Shown here: one piece after another, positions 32,817-40,078 of the stretch
How positions within the stretch are numbered: the first letter of the stretch is position 1
Layout of the letters: every line of letters starts with the position of its first letter
The notes under the pieces: generated by a model
Databases searched by the model: none
The model's input: the letters and a program-made list of their open reading frames with translations, nothing else
Told to the model about the DNA's origin: nothing
Source of the DNA: CAYPHJ01 sp964410485
Lineage (GTDB): Bacteria > Desulfobacterota > Binatia > UBA9968
Reading direction: 5' to 3'
Assembly (NCBI GenBank): GCA_964410485.1
Contig: CAYPHJ010000016.1
Location: 1 to 58,430 of the forward strand
DNA: 58,430 nucleotides
Program-made: the position numbers and the translations under genes

Positions 32817-33248
32817 ATGACTTCCACACAAACCTATCTTGTACCTCTGGATTTTTCCAGGACATCTGAAAAAGCCCTCACCCATGCCGTACGACTGGCA
32901 AAACGTAACCAAGCCAGGCTTCTTCTCACGCACGTCGTGACAGATCCGGCAAGTATGGTTGCGTTTCAGTTTCGCGATCACTATTTCGAGGAGTTGCGCA
33001 GGGAAGCGGAGGAACACATCAGAAAACTAGTCCGACGGCACAAATTAACTCCGAAAAACAGTCGCGTGCTTTTGCTGCGCGGGAGCAATGCCGCGCAAAT
33101 GGTTGTTGATCAAGCAAAGAAATCCCGAGCGTCGATGATCATTTTGGGATCCCATGGCCGCGCCGGACTCTCGCGGTTGATTCTGGGAAGCGTCGCGGAA
33201 CAGATCCTGCGCCAGGCCCGCTGCCCTGTGCTCATTATTAAAAACTAG
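32817..33248 (+). CDS. UspA-type universal stress protein
   Basis: 143 residues from ATG 32817; the frame upstream overlaps the permease gene and lacks features. It starts with YLVPLDFSRTSEKAL and ends with the ATP-binding signature GSHGRAGLSRLILGSVAEQIL (G-x2-G-x9-G-S), so it is an ATP-binding member. AAAGG lies 11 nt upstream. Linkage with the permease gene suggests regulation of transport, a frequent pairing, but this is inference. Confidence 0.93.
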   Translation: MTSTQTYLVPLDFSRTSEKALTHAVRLAKRNQARLLLTHVVTDPASMVAFQFRDHYFEELRREAEEHIRKLVRRHKLTPKNSRVLLLRGSNAAQMVVDQAKKSRASMIILGSHGRAGLSRLILGSVAEQILRQARCPVLIIKN

Positions 33249-33317
33249 CAGCGCCGGTGGGCCTGGTAGGTCGATAGACTGTAACTTCCGCTTTTCCCGC
33301 CATGCTCGGTGAGTCAC

Positions 33318-33935
33318 CTATTTTCTTGACCACTTCCCGCCGGCGTCCTGAATCCACCAGCCGGATCTTGCTTGATCAATCCAGCTCTTGGCGAAAATGC
33401 GCTTGATTTTTGGCACGGCGTCGGGCGTGAAGTTGTTGGCCTTTGCGATTTCCGCGTAGAGCGCTTCCCGATCGCGGTTCTCGGCCGAGATGAGCTGTTG
33501 GACCTCGGCTCTTTCCTTGAGGTTGAGCCCGTCGGTCGTCCGAACCTCCAGCAGTCCATCTCGGTTGATGCCGATGTTACCGCGATCCATGTAAGGCATA
33601 ATGGATGTGCTCCGGCTTTTGATGGAAGACCTCAACGACCGAATCGCCGGGTTCGATACATTGATATCGGCTTCTTGGGCGTGCACAGGCCGAACAAAGC
33701 TCCAGGAGCGACCTGCTTCCGGAATTAGCCGATTTTGGCTGCGCGGTTGTTCTTTTTCATTCTTTGGTGCGTTTCCCGGTCCGCCCCAGGTCTCCTTGAC
33801 GATTTGATCGGCGGCGCGTTCCACTGCCGCCGCGGGAAAATAGATGTTCACAGTTACGCATGCACTAAAGAGAGCCGCAGTGACTATAAAGATTGATGCG
33901 GCTCGGCCTGTGCCGCGGATGTATGAAAATTTCAT
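33318..33935 (-). CDS. YdbL-like (DUF1318) lipoprotein
   Basis: 205 residues. Lipobox LFSAC with C26, then VTVNIYFPAAAVERAADQIV, a proline/Asp-rich linker, and a C-terminal DUF1318 part (ALYAEIAKANNFTPDAVPKIKRIFAKSWIDQARSGWWIQ) as in E. coli YdbL. In E. coli the order is ydbH-ynbE-ydbL; here no separate ynbE is found and the short beta-strand after C26 may play that part. AAGGAG precedes ATG by 6 nt. It is downstream of the ydbH-like gene on the same strand and likely co-transcribed. Inferred role: chaperone or partner of the YdbH bridge between membranes. Confidence 0.8.
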   Translation of the reverse strand: MKFSYIRGTGRAASIFIVTAALFSACVTVNIYFPAAAVERAADQIVKETWGGPGNAPKNEKEQPRSQNRLIPEAGRSWSFVRPVHAQEADINVSNPAIRSLRSSIKSRSTSIMPYMDRGNIGINRDGLLEVRTTDGLNLKERAEVQQLISAENRDREALYAEIAKANNFTPDAVPKIKRIFAKSWIDQARSGWWIQDAGGKWSRK

Positions 33936-33954
33936 GAAACTCTCCTTGTCGTTA

Positions 33955-34012
33955 GTTCAAAGGTTCAAAGGGTTCAAAATCCTCCCGAGAACGTTGAACA
34001 CCTTTTGAACCT
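33955..34012. repeat. GGTTCAAA direct and inverted repeats
   Basis: Three GTTCAAA units (33955-33978) face TTGAACACCTTTTGAACC (33994-34011), so RNA of either strand could fold. It fills the gap between the ydbH-like and ydbL-like genes. Confidence 0.7.
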
Positions 34013-34023
34013 TAACGGTTTTC

Positions 34024-36927
34024 TTATTTTACTTCCGGTCCGCCGGACGCTCCGATTCGTTCAAGCCGTCTGATCAATTCACCGAAACCGATCTCTTGCG
34101 TGTGGCTAATGATATTTACGCTGGGCGGGAAAAGCGTTCCAACCACCAGATACTCTTTGCCATCGCGGCTCTCGACCCCTCGCAGCATCAGCCTGTCATT
34201 CTTCAGTGTCGCCTTGAAACCCAGCCTGCTGTAGCGGAAGTTGTCAAAAAATCCAGCAAGCCCTCCGTAAAGTGCTCCCGCATCGTTGCCCGAGCTGAGT
34301 ACGGTGATCTTGTCGAGGGCTTCCACACTGATCCACTGGCCCACACCGCTCTTCGGCACCGTATGGATCACGGCTGTGAATTGCGCCGGTTGTCCATTGG
34401 TGATTATCAGATCGTTGACGGTGCCCTCTAGAATGCCTGAGATGCGGCCAAATTCAAAGTTTTCGGAAGCCAGCTCAAGGTTAATCTCTTCAAACCGAGT
34501 GTTTAGCCGTACTGAAAAAAGAGCCGAGAAAGGATTCTGTACCTCGACGGGCGCGATGCGAACCCTGCCGCCAAAGACATCGACCAGTATCTCGCCCCCG
34601 GTACGCAAAGCATCGCCCATGGACTCTATTTTGGGGATTGAAGCGTTGAGGACGCCCGCGAAAGGATGCCAGCCTAAATTCTCGGTTACTCTTTGCAGTT
34701 GAAGGTCTTTTGCATTCAAAGAAAACGCCAGGTCTTGCGGATCGTTTAAGAAATCCTTCCAGCGCAGACCTCTGATCTCGATGATGCCGCCGTAGGCTGA
34801 TAGCGCTAGCGGCTGGTGGAATTCCAAAGCGTTGTTCCAGACCGACAGTGTGGTTCGAAAAGGCAAGAGCCGCTCAGAACCGAAGTGAGCCGAGGCGATC
34901 GCAAGTTTACCGATCGCGGCAGGCTCGGCAACGTCCGTTGTGGCGGCGCGGCTATGGATGCGGAATGGCAGTGCCAGCTCAAAGGGGCCGACCTGCCAGT
35001 TACCGGCTTTTTCGCTAATATCACCCGCGCGGACGCGCATGTCGCCTTGAGCTGTCCAACGGTCGGGACCACCTTCAAGCCGACTGGAGAGATCGACACT
35101 ACCGGCAATGTTGAGCCGATCCAGGATCGGATAACTGAGCTTCAGCGTGTCGCGAATGAAGAAGTCAAAAACGCCACCAGGCTGCAGGCTCTCACTCTTG
35201 ATATCCAGAACGACGGCGGGCGAACTTGAGATGCGCTCGATGGCCCCGGCAAGCTGTAAGCCGCCTATCCCGGCCAAAAAAATATTGCAGTGGCGCAAAA
35301 TGATCGAATCGCTGGGGGATCGATACTCCAGGTTGACTTCCAACCTCGCTGGCCGCGTGCTCACGTCGCCGAAAAATTTTCCCCACAAGAGCTCACCTTG
35401 TTGGGCCTCCAGGTTTGCCGCAACCCAGGTGACTTCCTTTTCACCGGACAAAGCCGCTTCAAAGCGGGCGGTCAGAGCGAAATTTTCTCCGATTTTGGAG
35501 CCATCGGCCGAAGCAAATCGGCCGCCCAGCAGGCGCACGTTGCCGGCCGCGCTGAGCGGGTCGTCGGCGCGCCTTCTCAGGGTGGCGGTAGCCGAAATCT
35601 CCTCAGCCCCCAGGGTCATACGATCCGGACGAGTGGCGGACAGCAAACGCCCGTGGATTTGGACATCCTGCGCAAAAACGGTGTCGTTGCCCCATTCAAA
35701 CGGCGCCTTTATGGACACCTGTGCCACCGACCACTGGGCATGTTTAACTTGTGCCCCGTGCATATGCGCTACCCCTGCAATACGGATATCCGGCCAGTAG
35801 CCGCCAAATTGCAGCTCGGAGCCAAGGGTGCCGTTGACGCTCAAGCCGCGCAGCCTATCAGGCAAAAACTGTTGCAGAACTGGGGCGGGAACATTGCGCA
35901 GCGTTGCCCGCCCATTCGCCAGGTTGAGCCGGGGGGCAAAGCCAATCGCTGTCGTCGCTTCGGCGGTTCCCCAGGCTGACTGCACGCGCACGGCTTGGAC
36001 GTGCGCGATATTGTCTACGAGTGAATATTCTCCGGATAACGTCACTGTAGCAGCTTGATGTGGGGTGATCGGGCGAGCCGGGCCGATCTTCAGGCTCGTG
36101 TCATGCAGGGCGAATGTTCCGTCAAACGCAGCGTGATGAAATCCGGCATCGATTTTACTGTGGATCTCGAACCGGCCGCTCACGTACTCGTCTCCCAAGG
36201 TGAATTGATCCACCTCGCCGGTTGCCGCGGCGACGAGCCCATCTTTGTTGTTCTTGTGCAACGTGATCGCGGCGCTCAAGACACCGGGACTCTGTTGCTT
36301 TGAAGCGGGCAGTGTCAAAGCCGGGCCACGGCTTTTTTGAAAAAGACGAATATCGGCTTGCGTTTCCTCCGCTCCGGAGTGGATGCTGATCTCCGCGCTC
36401 GCGGCGAGCCGTGGAACCTCGGCACGAAGCTTGACTCCGGTGGCCTCGCCTAAATTTACATCATCAATGTTTAGCGAGACCGAATGAAAATCCAGCTTCC
36501 GGTCAGTGCCGGCTTTGAGCATGATGTTTCCCTGCTCGATCGCCAGGTGGCGCAGAGCGAGTGTCGGCCCCATATTGTTCGACAATTTCGGCAGTTCTTC
36601 GAGATCGATGTAGATGGTCGGATGACGCAATTGGACGCGATGCACAGTCCTGGAAAAGAGATCAAGCGGATACACCGTCACGATGACCTCGTCCGCCTGC
36701 AAAAGCGGGCCATGCAGTGCTGAAACGTTTACCGCCGAGGCGACAAACCCGAAAGGTATGGCAAAACGCAGTTCGTCCATTGTGACCGTATAACCTGTGT
36801 CTTGGGAAAGTCGGGTAATCAGCCATCGTTTGAACATGGAAGATTGTGCCAAAAGATACAAACCAACATAAGCGGAGAAAAGAAACGCCAATAAAAGGGA
36901 AACTATGCCTATGGCACGCCGTTCCAT
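34024..36927 (-). CDS. YdbH-like AsmA-family intermembrane protein
   Basis: 967 residues from ATG 36927, chosen because AGG lies 7 nt upstream; other starts up to 36969 are possible. One N-terminal membrane anchor (AIGIVSLLLAFLFSAYVGLYLL) precedes a very long beta-rich periplasmic part with repeated strand patterns (LRHPTIYIDLEELPKL, IRGLRWKDFL, GRISGILEGTVNDLIITNG), typical of AsmA/YdbH/TamB-like bridges that carry phospholipids to the outer membrane in E. coli. The C-terminus (FGELIRRLERIG) is amphipathic. The ydbL-like gene is immediately downstream, supporting the YdbH assignment. Confidence 0.8.
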   Translation of the reverse strand: MERRAIGIVSLLLAFLFSAYVGLYLLAQSSMFKRWLITRLSQDTGYTVTMDELRFAIPFGFVASAVNVSALHGPLLQADEVIVTVYPLDLFSRTVHRVQLRHPTIYIDLEELPKLSNNMGPTLALRHLAIEQGNIMLKAGTDRKLDFHSVSLNIDDVNLGEATGVKLRAEVPRLAASAEISIHSGAEETQADIRLFQKSRGPALTLPASKQQSPGVLSAAITLHKNNKDGLVAAATGEVDQFTLGDEYVSGRFEIHSKIDAGFHHAAFDGTFALHDTSLKIGPARPITPHQAATVTLSGEYSLVDNIAHVQAVRVQSAWGTAEATTAIGFAPRLNLANGRATLRNVPAPVLQQFLPDRLRGLSVNGTLGSELQFGGYWPDIRIAGVAHMHGAQVKHAQWSVAQVSIKAPFEWGNDTVFAQDVQIHGRLLSATRPDRMTLGAEEISATATLRRRADDPLSAAGNVRLLGGRFASADGSKIGENFALTARFEAALSGEKEVTWVAANLEAQQGELLWGKFFGDVSTRPARLEVNLEYRSPSDSIILRHCNIFLAGIGGLQLAGAIERISSSPAVVLDIKSESLQPGGVFDFFIRDTLKLSYPILDRLNIAGSVDLSSRLEGGPDRWTAQGDMRVRAGDISEKAGNWQVGPFELALPFRIHSRAATTDVAEPAAIGKLAIASAHFGSERLLPFRTTLSVWNNALEFHQPLALSAYGGIIEIRGLRWKDFLNDPQDLAFSLNAKDLQLQRVTENLGWHPFAGVLNASIPKIESMGDALRTGGEILVDVFGGRVRIAPVEVQNPFSALFSVRLNTRFEEINLELASENFEFGRISGILEGTVNDLIITNGQPAQFTAVIHTVPKSGVGQWISVEALDKITVLSSGNDAGALYGGLAGFFDNFRYSRLGFKATLKNDRLMLRGVESRDGKEYLVVGTLFPPSVNIISHTQEIGFGELIRRLERIGASGGPEVK

Positions 36928-37164
36928 GACATGACGATACCTGCTCATCATTAGACGGGCAACAATCAAGCGTATGAATTAAGTTCAAGTCCACCAGCAA
37001 TCTTAAAGATCCAACACCTGTTGCGAGAAGTTTATCAGCGGTCAACAAGTCGATCCCCTGGCCGTTTCCGATACTCAAAGTTGGCAGCTCATTGTGCTTT
37101 GCTTTTGCCAACTTACCGCACTGCCGATGGAAAGCTGAGCCAGGCTTAGCGCGGGGTTTTTGTC

Positions 37165-37193
37165 TTGACAAGAAAACTTCCTTGTAATACGTT
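37165..37193 (+). promoter_or_regulatory. Candidate sigma70 promoter for the OmpA lipoprotein gene
   Basis: A perfect TTGACA (37165-37170), a 17-nt spacer and TACGTT (37188-37193); TAATAC overlaps at 37185. The start codon at 37230 would have a leader of about 30 nt. The 36928-37229 gap is otherwise without genes. Confidence 0.55.
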
Positions 37194-37229
37194 TGGTCGA
37201 ACTTTGCATATGGTCTCGGAGGAGAGTGA

Positions 37230-38048
37230 ATGATCAAGGGAATGATCAGAAGTAACTTTGCGGTCATCTCCGCATTGGCGTTTTTTTTGTCGGGTTGTGT
37301 CGGCCTGACACGAAATCAAGCAGTGACCGTCGGCGCGCTCACCTGTGGTATCGGTGGCGCGGCTGCCGGTGCCGTGTTGGCTCATCAGGGGATTGAAGGT
37401 CGGCATCGTAGCGAGGCCGTGGGCGCGGCGATTGGCGCCGCAAGTGGTGCCTTGCTCTGTGGCGCGTTGGCGTACCTTATAGCAGAAGATCCCAAGCCGG
37501 TACCACCGGCTCCACCGCCACCGCCGCCGCCACCAGCGCCAGTAAAGCCTAAACCACCCCCACCACCTCCTCCACCACCGCCTCCACCGCCGCCACCGCC
37601 GCCGCCACCACCGGAACCGAAGCCGGCCCCCAAGCCGACACCACCGCCACCCCCTCCGCCGGCTCCTAAGCCGACACCACCGCCGCCACCACCACCGGCC
37701 CCCAAGGTGGAGCGGACCATTATTTTGGATGATGTTCTTTTCGACTTTGACAAGACGAATATCAAACCCGAAGCTGCGGCGATTTTGGATCGGCTCGTTG
37801 CGTTCATGAACGAGAATAAAGGAACTCGGGTACATCTTTCCGGACATACCGACAGTATCGGTACGGAAAAATACAATCAGGGATTGTCGGAGCGCCGCGT
37901 CAAATCCGTGCAGAACTACTTGATGAAGAAGGGCGTTGATCCCAATAGAGTCACTGGCCAAGGTTTTGGTGAAACGAAGCCCCTTGCCGATAACAAAACC
38001 AGGGAGGGCCGTGCGAAGAACCGTCGTGTTGAAGTCCGTGTGCAATAG
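37230..38048 (+). CDS. OmpA-family lipoprotein with glycine-zipper and polyproline spacer
   Basis: 272 residues. Signal peptide with lipobox FLSGC (C23), a glycine-zipper segment (VGALTCGIGGAAAGAVLA, AVGAAIGAASGALLCGALAYL), a proline-rich spacer (about 88-163) with a run of about 20 consecutive Pro and shorter blocks, then an OmpA/Pal domain (about 165-272). The peptidoglycan-binding features are GHTDSIGTEKYNQGLSERR and AKNRRVEVRV. The spacer uses mixed CCA/CCG/CCT codons, so it is not a simple slippage tract; it would need EF-P for translation. GGAGGAGAGTGA precedes the ATG. It tethers the outer membrane to murein. Confidence 0.93.
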   Translation: MIKGMIRSNFAVISALAFFLSGCVGLTRNQAVTVGALTCGIGGAAAGAVLAHQGIEGRHRSEAVGAAIGAASGALLCGALAYLIAEDPKPVPPAPPPPPPPPAPVKPKPPPPPPPPPPPPPPPPPPPPEPKPAPKPTPPPPPPPAPKPTPPPPPPPAPKVERTIILDDVLFDFDKTNIKPEAAAILDRLVAFMNENKGTRVHLSGHTDSIGTEKYNQGLSERRVKSVQNYLMKKGVDPNRVTGQGFGETKPLADNKTREGRAKNRRVEVRVQ

Positions 38049-38076
38049 TTCTACTCGTTAAGTAGAGGCAACGGCA

Positions 38077-38478
38077 GTGCGAGCGCGAAAAAGGCTTTTG
38101 GGGGTGATTTTGGCGCTCGCATTGCTTGCGCCTCAGGTGGCCGTCTCCCAGAACTCTAGTTCGAGAGATTTCAAGCAAATTCAGGCTCAGCTTACGGAGT
38201 ACAAGAGGTGGCTCGATCAGGTCGGCGTCGCCGGTTTGCGATACTGGGTTCGGGTTGAGAATAATCGCAGGCCGCACCGGCTGTTTGTCGCAGAGGGATT
38301 TCTGCATGCTGAGCACAGCCACCAGGAACAATTCATCGAAATTTTCTCCCGCTATCTTGCGGGCCACCCTGAACGAAACATGCTCATCGATATCTATGAT
38401 GCTGGGACCGGCCGGATCATAGGGGAGTATGGGTTCAGCGGGTTTAGACTCTACAGTTCCACTCATCCCGACAGATAA
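38077..38478 (+). CDS. Hypothetical exported protein
   Basis: 133 residues, GTG start with GTAGAGG upstream. Signal peptide (LLGVILALALLAPQVAVSQ, cleavage likely before NSSSR) and a soluble part with LTEYKRWLDQVGVAGLRYWVRVENN, FVAEGF, ERNMLIDIYDAGTGRIIGEYGFSGFRLY. No named family was recognised. It is 28 nt after the OmpA lipoprotein gene and may share its transcript. Confidence 0.65.
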   Translation: MRARKRLLGVILALALLAPQVAVSQNSSSRDFKQIQAQLTEYKRWLDQVGVAGLRYWVRVENNRRPHRLFVAEGFLHAEHSHQEQFIEIFSRYLAGHPERNMLIDIYDAGTGRIIGEYGFSGFRLYSSTHPDR

Positions 38479-38559
38479 ATTTGTTCGGTTTTTTAAATTG
38501 CAGCGTTTGAGTTCCTTCGCCACTCCAATGCTCCAGTTTTTTCCAAACATCTGCCGCTT

Positions 38560-39894
38560 ATGCTTTTGTTAGAGCAGCTGAGACGGGACGCGCGGGATAT
38601 CTTCGGCGCGGCTCTCGAAGCAGCCGATCCCATTACGGCGACGAAGCGCCACCTGTCTGTGGATGGAGATCGGCTGCAGATCGGCCCCCAAGTGTACGAT
38701 CTCTCGCGCTATGACCGGCTGTTTATTATCGGCGCGGGAAAGGCCTCTGCGCGAATGGGACTCGCGGCCCATGATTTGTTGCAAGAGAGAATCACCGGCG
38801 GTGCGGTGATTGTCAAACAGGGCTACGCTGTCCCCGTCGGCAAGCTCGATATTCTCGAAGCGGCTCATCCGGTTCCTGATCAGGCCGGTGTGGAAGCGAC
38901 AGCGAAAATTATCGAGCTTTTGAGGCAAACCGGGGGGGAGAAGGATCTTGTTCTATGCTTGATATCCGGTGGTGGCTCGGCGCTGCTTACTTGTCCCGTG
39001 GACGGCGTAAGTTTGAAAGAGAAGCGGGAAACCACCGAGGCATTGCTTCGTTGCGGCGCCGCGATTCAAGAAATCAACGCGTTGCGCAAACATTTGTCAA
39101 AAGTCAAGGGAGGCCGCCTGGCCGCGCTTGCCTCACCGTCTACCCTGGCTGCTCTGATTCTTTCAGACGTGATTGGTGATCCGCTGGACGCAATCGCCTC
39201 CGGGCCCACTGCACCCGATCCGAGCACGTTCGACGATTGTCTGCAGATCGTCGAACGCTACGCTCTAAAACACAAAATTCCACCCGCCGCACTGGAGTTC
39301 CTGGCCAGAGGGGTGCGCGGAGAGGTCGAAGAAACACCCAAACCGGGCAGCGCGGCATTCGATCGCGTTCATAATCAAATTGTTGGAAATAACCAGATCG
39401 CGCTGTCGGCAGCACGGCGACGAGCCGAGACTTTGGGATATCAGGCGATGGTTCTTTCGAGCTCAATCGAGGGTGAAGCAAAGGAGGTGGCAGCAGATCA
39501 CGCGGCTATTGCCAGGCGGGTAATGAGCGATGGCAAGCCCGTGAACCCGCCTGCCTGTATCATTTCCGGAGGAGAGACAACGGTTCGAATCCTGGGCGAT
39601 GGACTGGGGGGACGGAACCAAGAGTTCGCGTTAGCGGCCGCCATCGATCTCGACGGCTGCGAAAGAGTTGTAGTATTGAGCGGTGGTACCGATGGCACCG
39701 ACGGCCCAACAGACGCCGCCGGTGGACTGGTTGACGGAACCACGATTCAACGCGCACGCGCCTTAGGATTGGATGCCCGAGATTTTCTGCGCCGCAACGA
39801 TTCCTATCATTTTCTTCACGCGACTGGAGATTTGTTGGTGACGGGGCCCACTTTTACCAACGTGATGGATGTGCGGTTGGTGCTGGTTGGGTAG
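38560..39894 (+). CDS. Glycerate 2-kinase (GckA/MOFRL family)
   Basis: 444 residues, family length. Marks of the DUF4147 and MOFRL parts: FIIGAGKASARMG, AAHPVPDQAG, LISGGGSALLTCP, LRKHLSKVKGGRLA, LSDVIGDPLDAIASGPT, and C-terminal ISGGETTVRILGDGLGGRNQE with LSGGTDGTDGPTDAAGG. The enzyme phosphorylates D-glycerate at C2 in the cytoplasm, feeding glycolysis from hydroxypyruvate, tartrate or glycolate routes. The 2-hydroxyacid oxidase at 1.1 kb is far away and not obviously linked. No strong ribosome site at the ATG. Confidence 0.93.
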   Translation: MLLLEQLRRDARDIFGAALEAADPITATKRHLSVDGDRLQIGPQVYDLSRYDRLFIIGAGKASARMGLAAHDLLQERITGGAVIVKQGYAVPVGKLDILEAAHPVPDQAGVEATAKIIELLRQTGGEKDLVLCLISGGGSALLTCPVDGVSLKEKRETTEALLRCGAAIQEINALRKHLSKVKGGRLAALASPSTLAALILSDVIGDPLDAIASGPTAPDPSTFDDCLQIVERYALKHKIPPAALEFLARGVRGEVEETPKPGSAAFDRVHNQIVGNNQIALSAARRRAETLGYQAMVLSSSIEGEAKEVAADHAAIARRVMSDGKPVNPPACIISGGETTVRILGDGLGGRNQEFALAAAIDLDGCERVVVLSGGTDGTDGPTDAAGGLVDGTTIQRARALGLDARDFLRRNDSYHFLHATGDLLVTGPTFTNVMDVRLVLVG

Positions 39895-39966
39895 GGGGGG
39901 ACCTGATGGGTTTCGATTCTGTCAACCCATTCTACCTTGACCTATAGGTGAGGTCCGAAATGGCAG

Positions 39967-40044
39967 GGGCGCACCTGTGTGCGCCCGTGAAGGCCGACAC
40001 GCAGGTCGGCCCCTACATACACGTTCGAGACTCATAGTCGAACG
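39967..40044. repeat. Three successive hairpins (dispersed GGGCGCAC/GGCCGAC element plus CGTTCGA hairpin)
   Basis: GGGCGCAC (39967-39974) pairs with 39979-39986; GGCCGAC (39992-39998) with 40005-40011; CGTTCGA (40022-40028) with TCGAACG (40038-40044). The first two resemble widely dispersed environmental-genome repeats. They lie between the convergent glycerate kinase and GH57 stops and may stop transcription from both sides. Confidence 0.65.
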
Positions 40045-40078
40045 TGGAACCTTGAACTTTGAACTGCGCGAAGCGCGG

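Noticed and set aside
37146..38045. 299-codon minus-strand frame opposite the OmpA gene
   Set aside because: Its Trp/Arg-rich middle is only the complement of proline codons.
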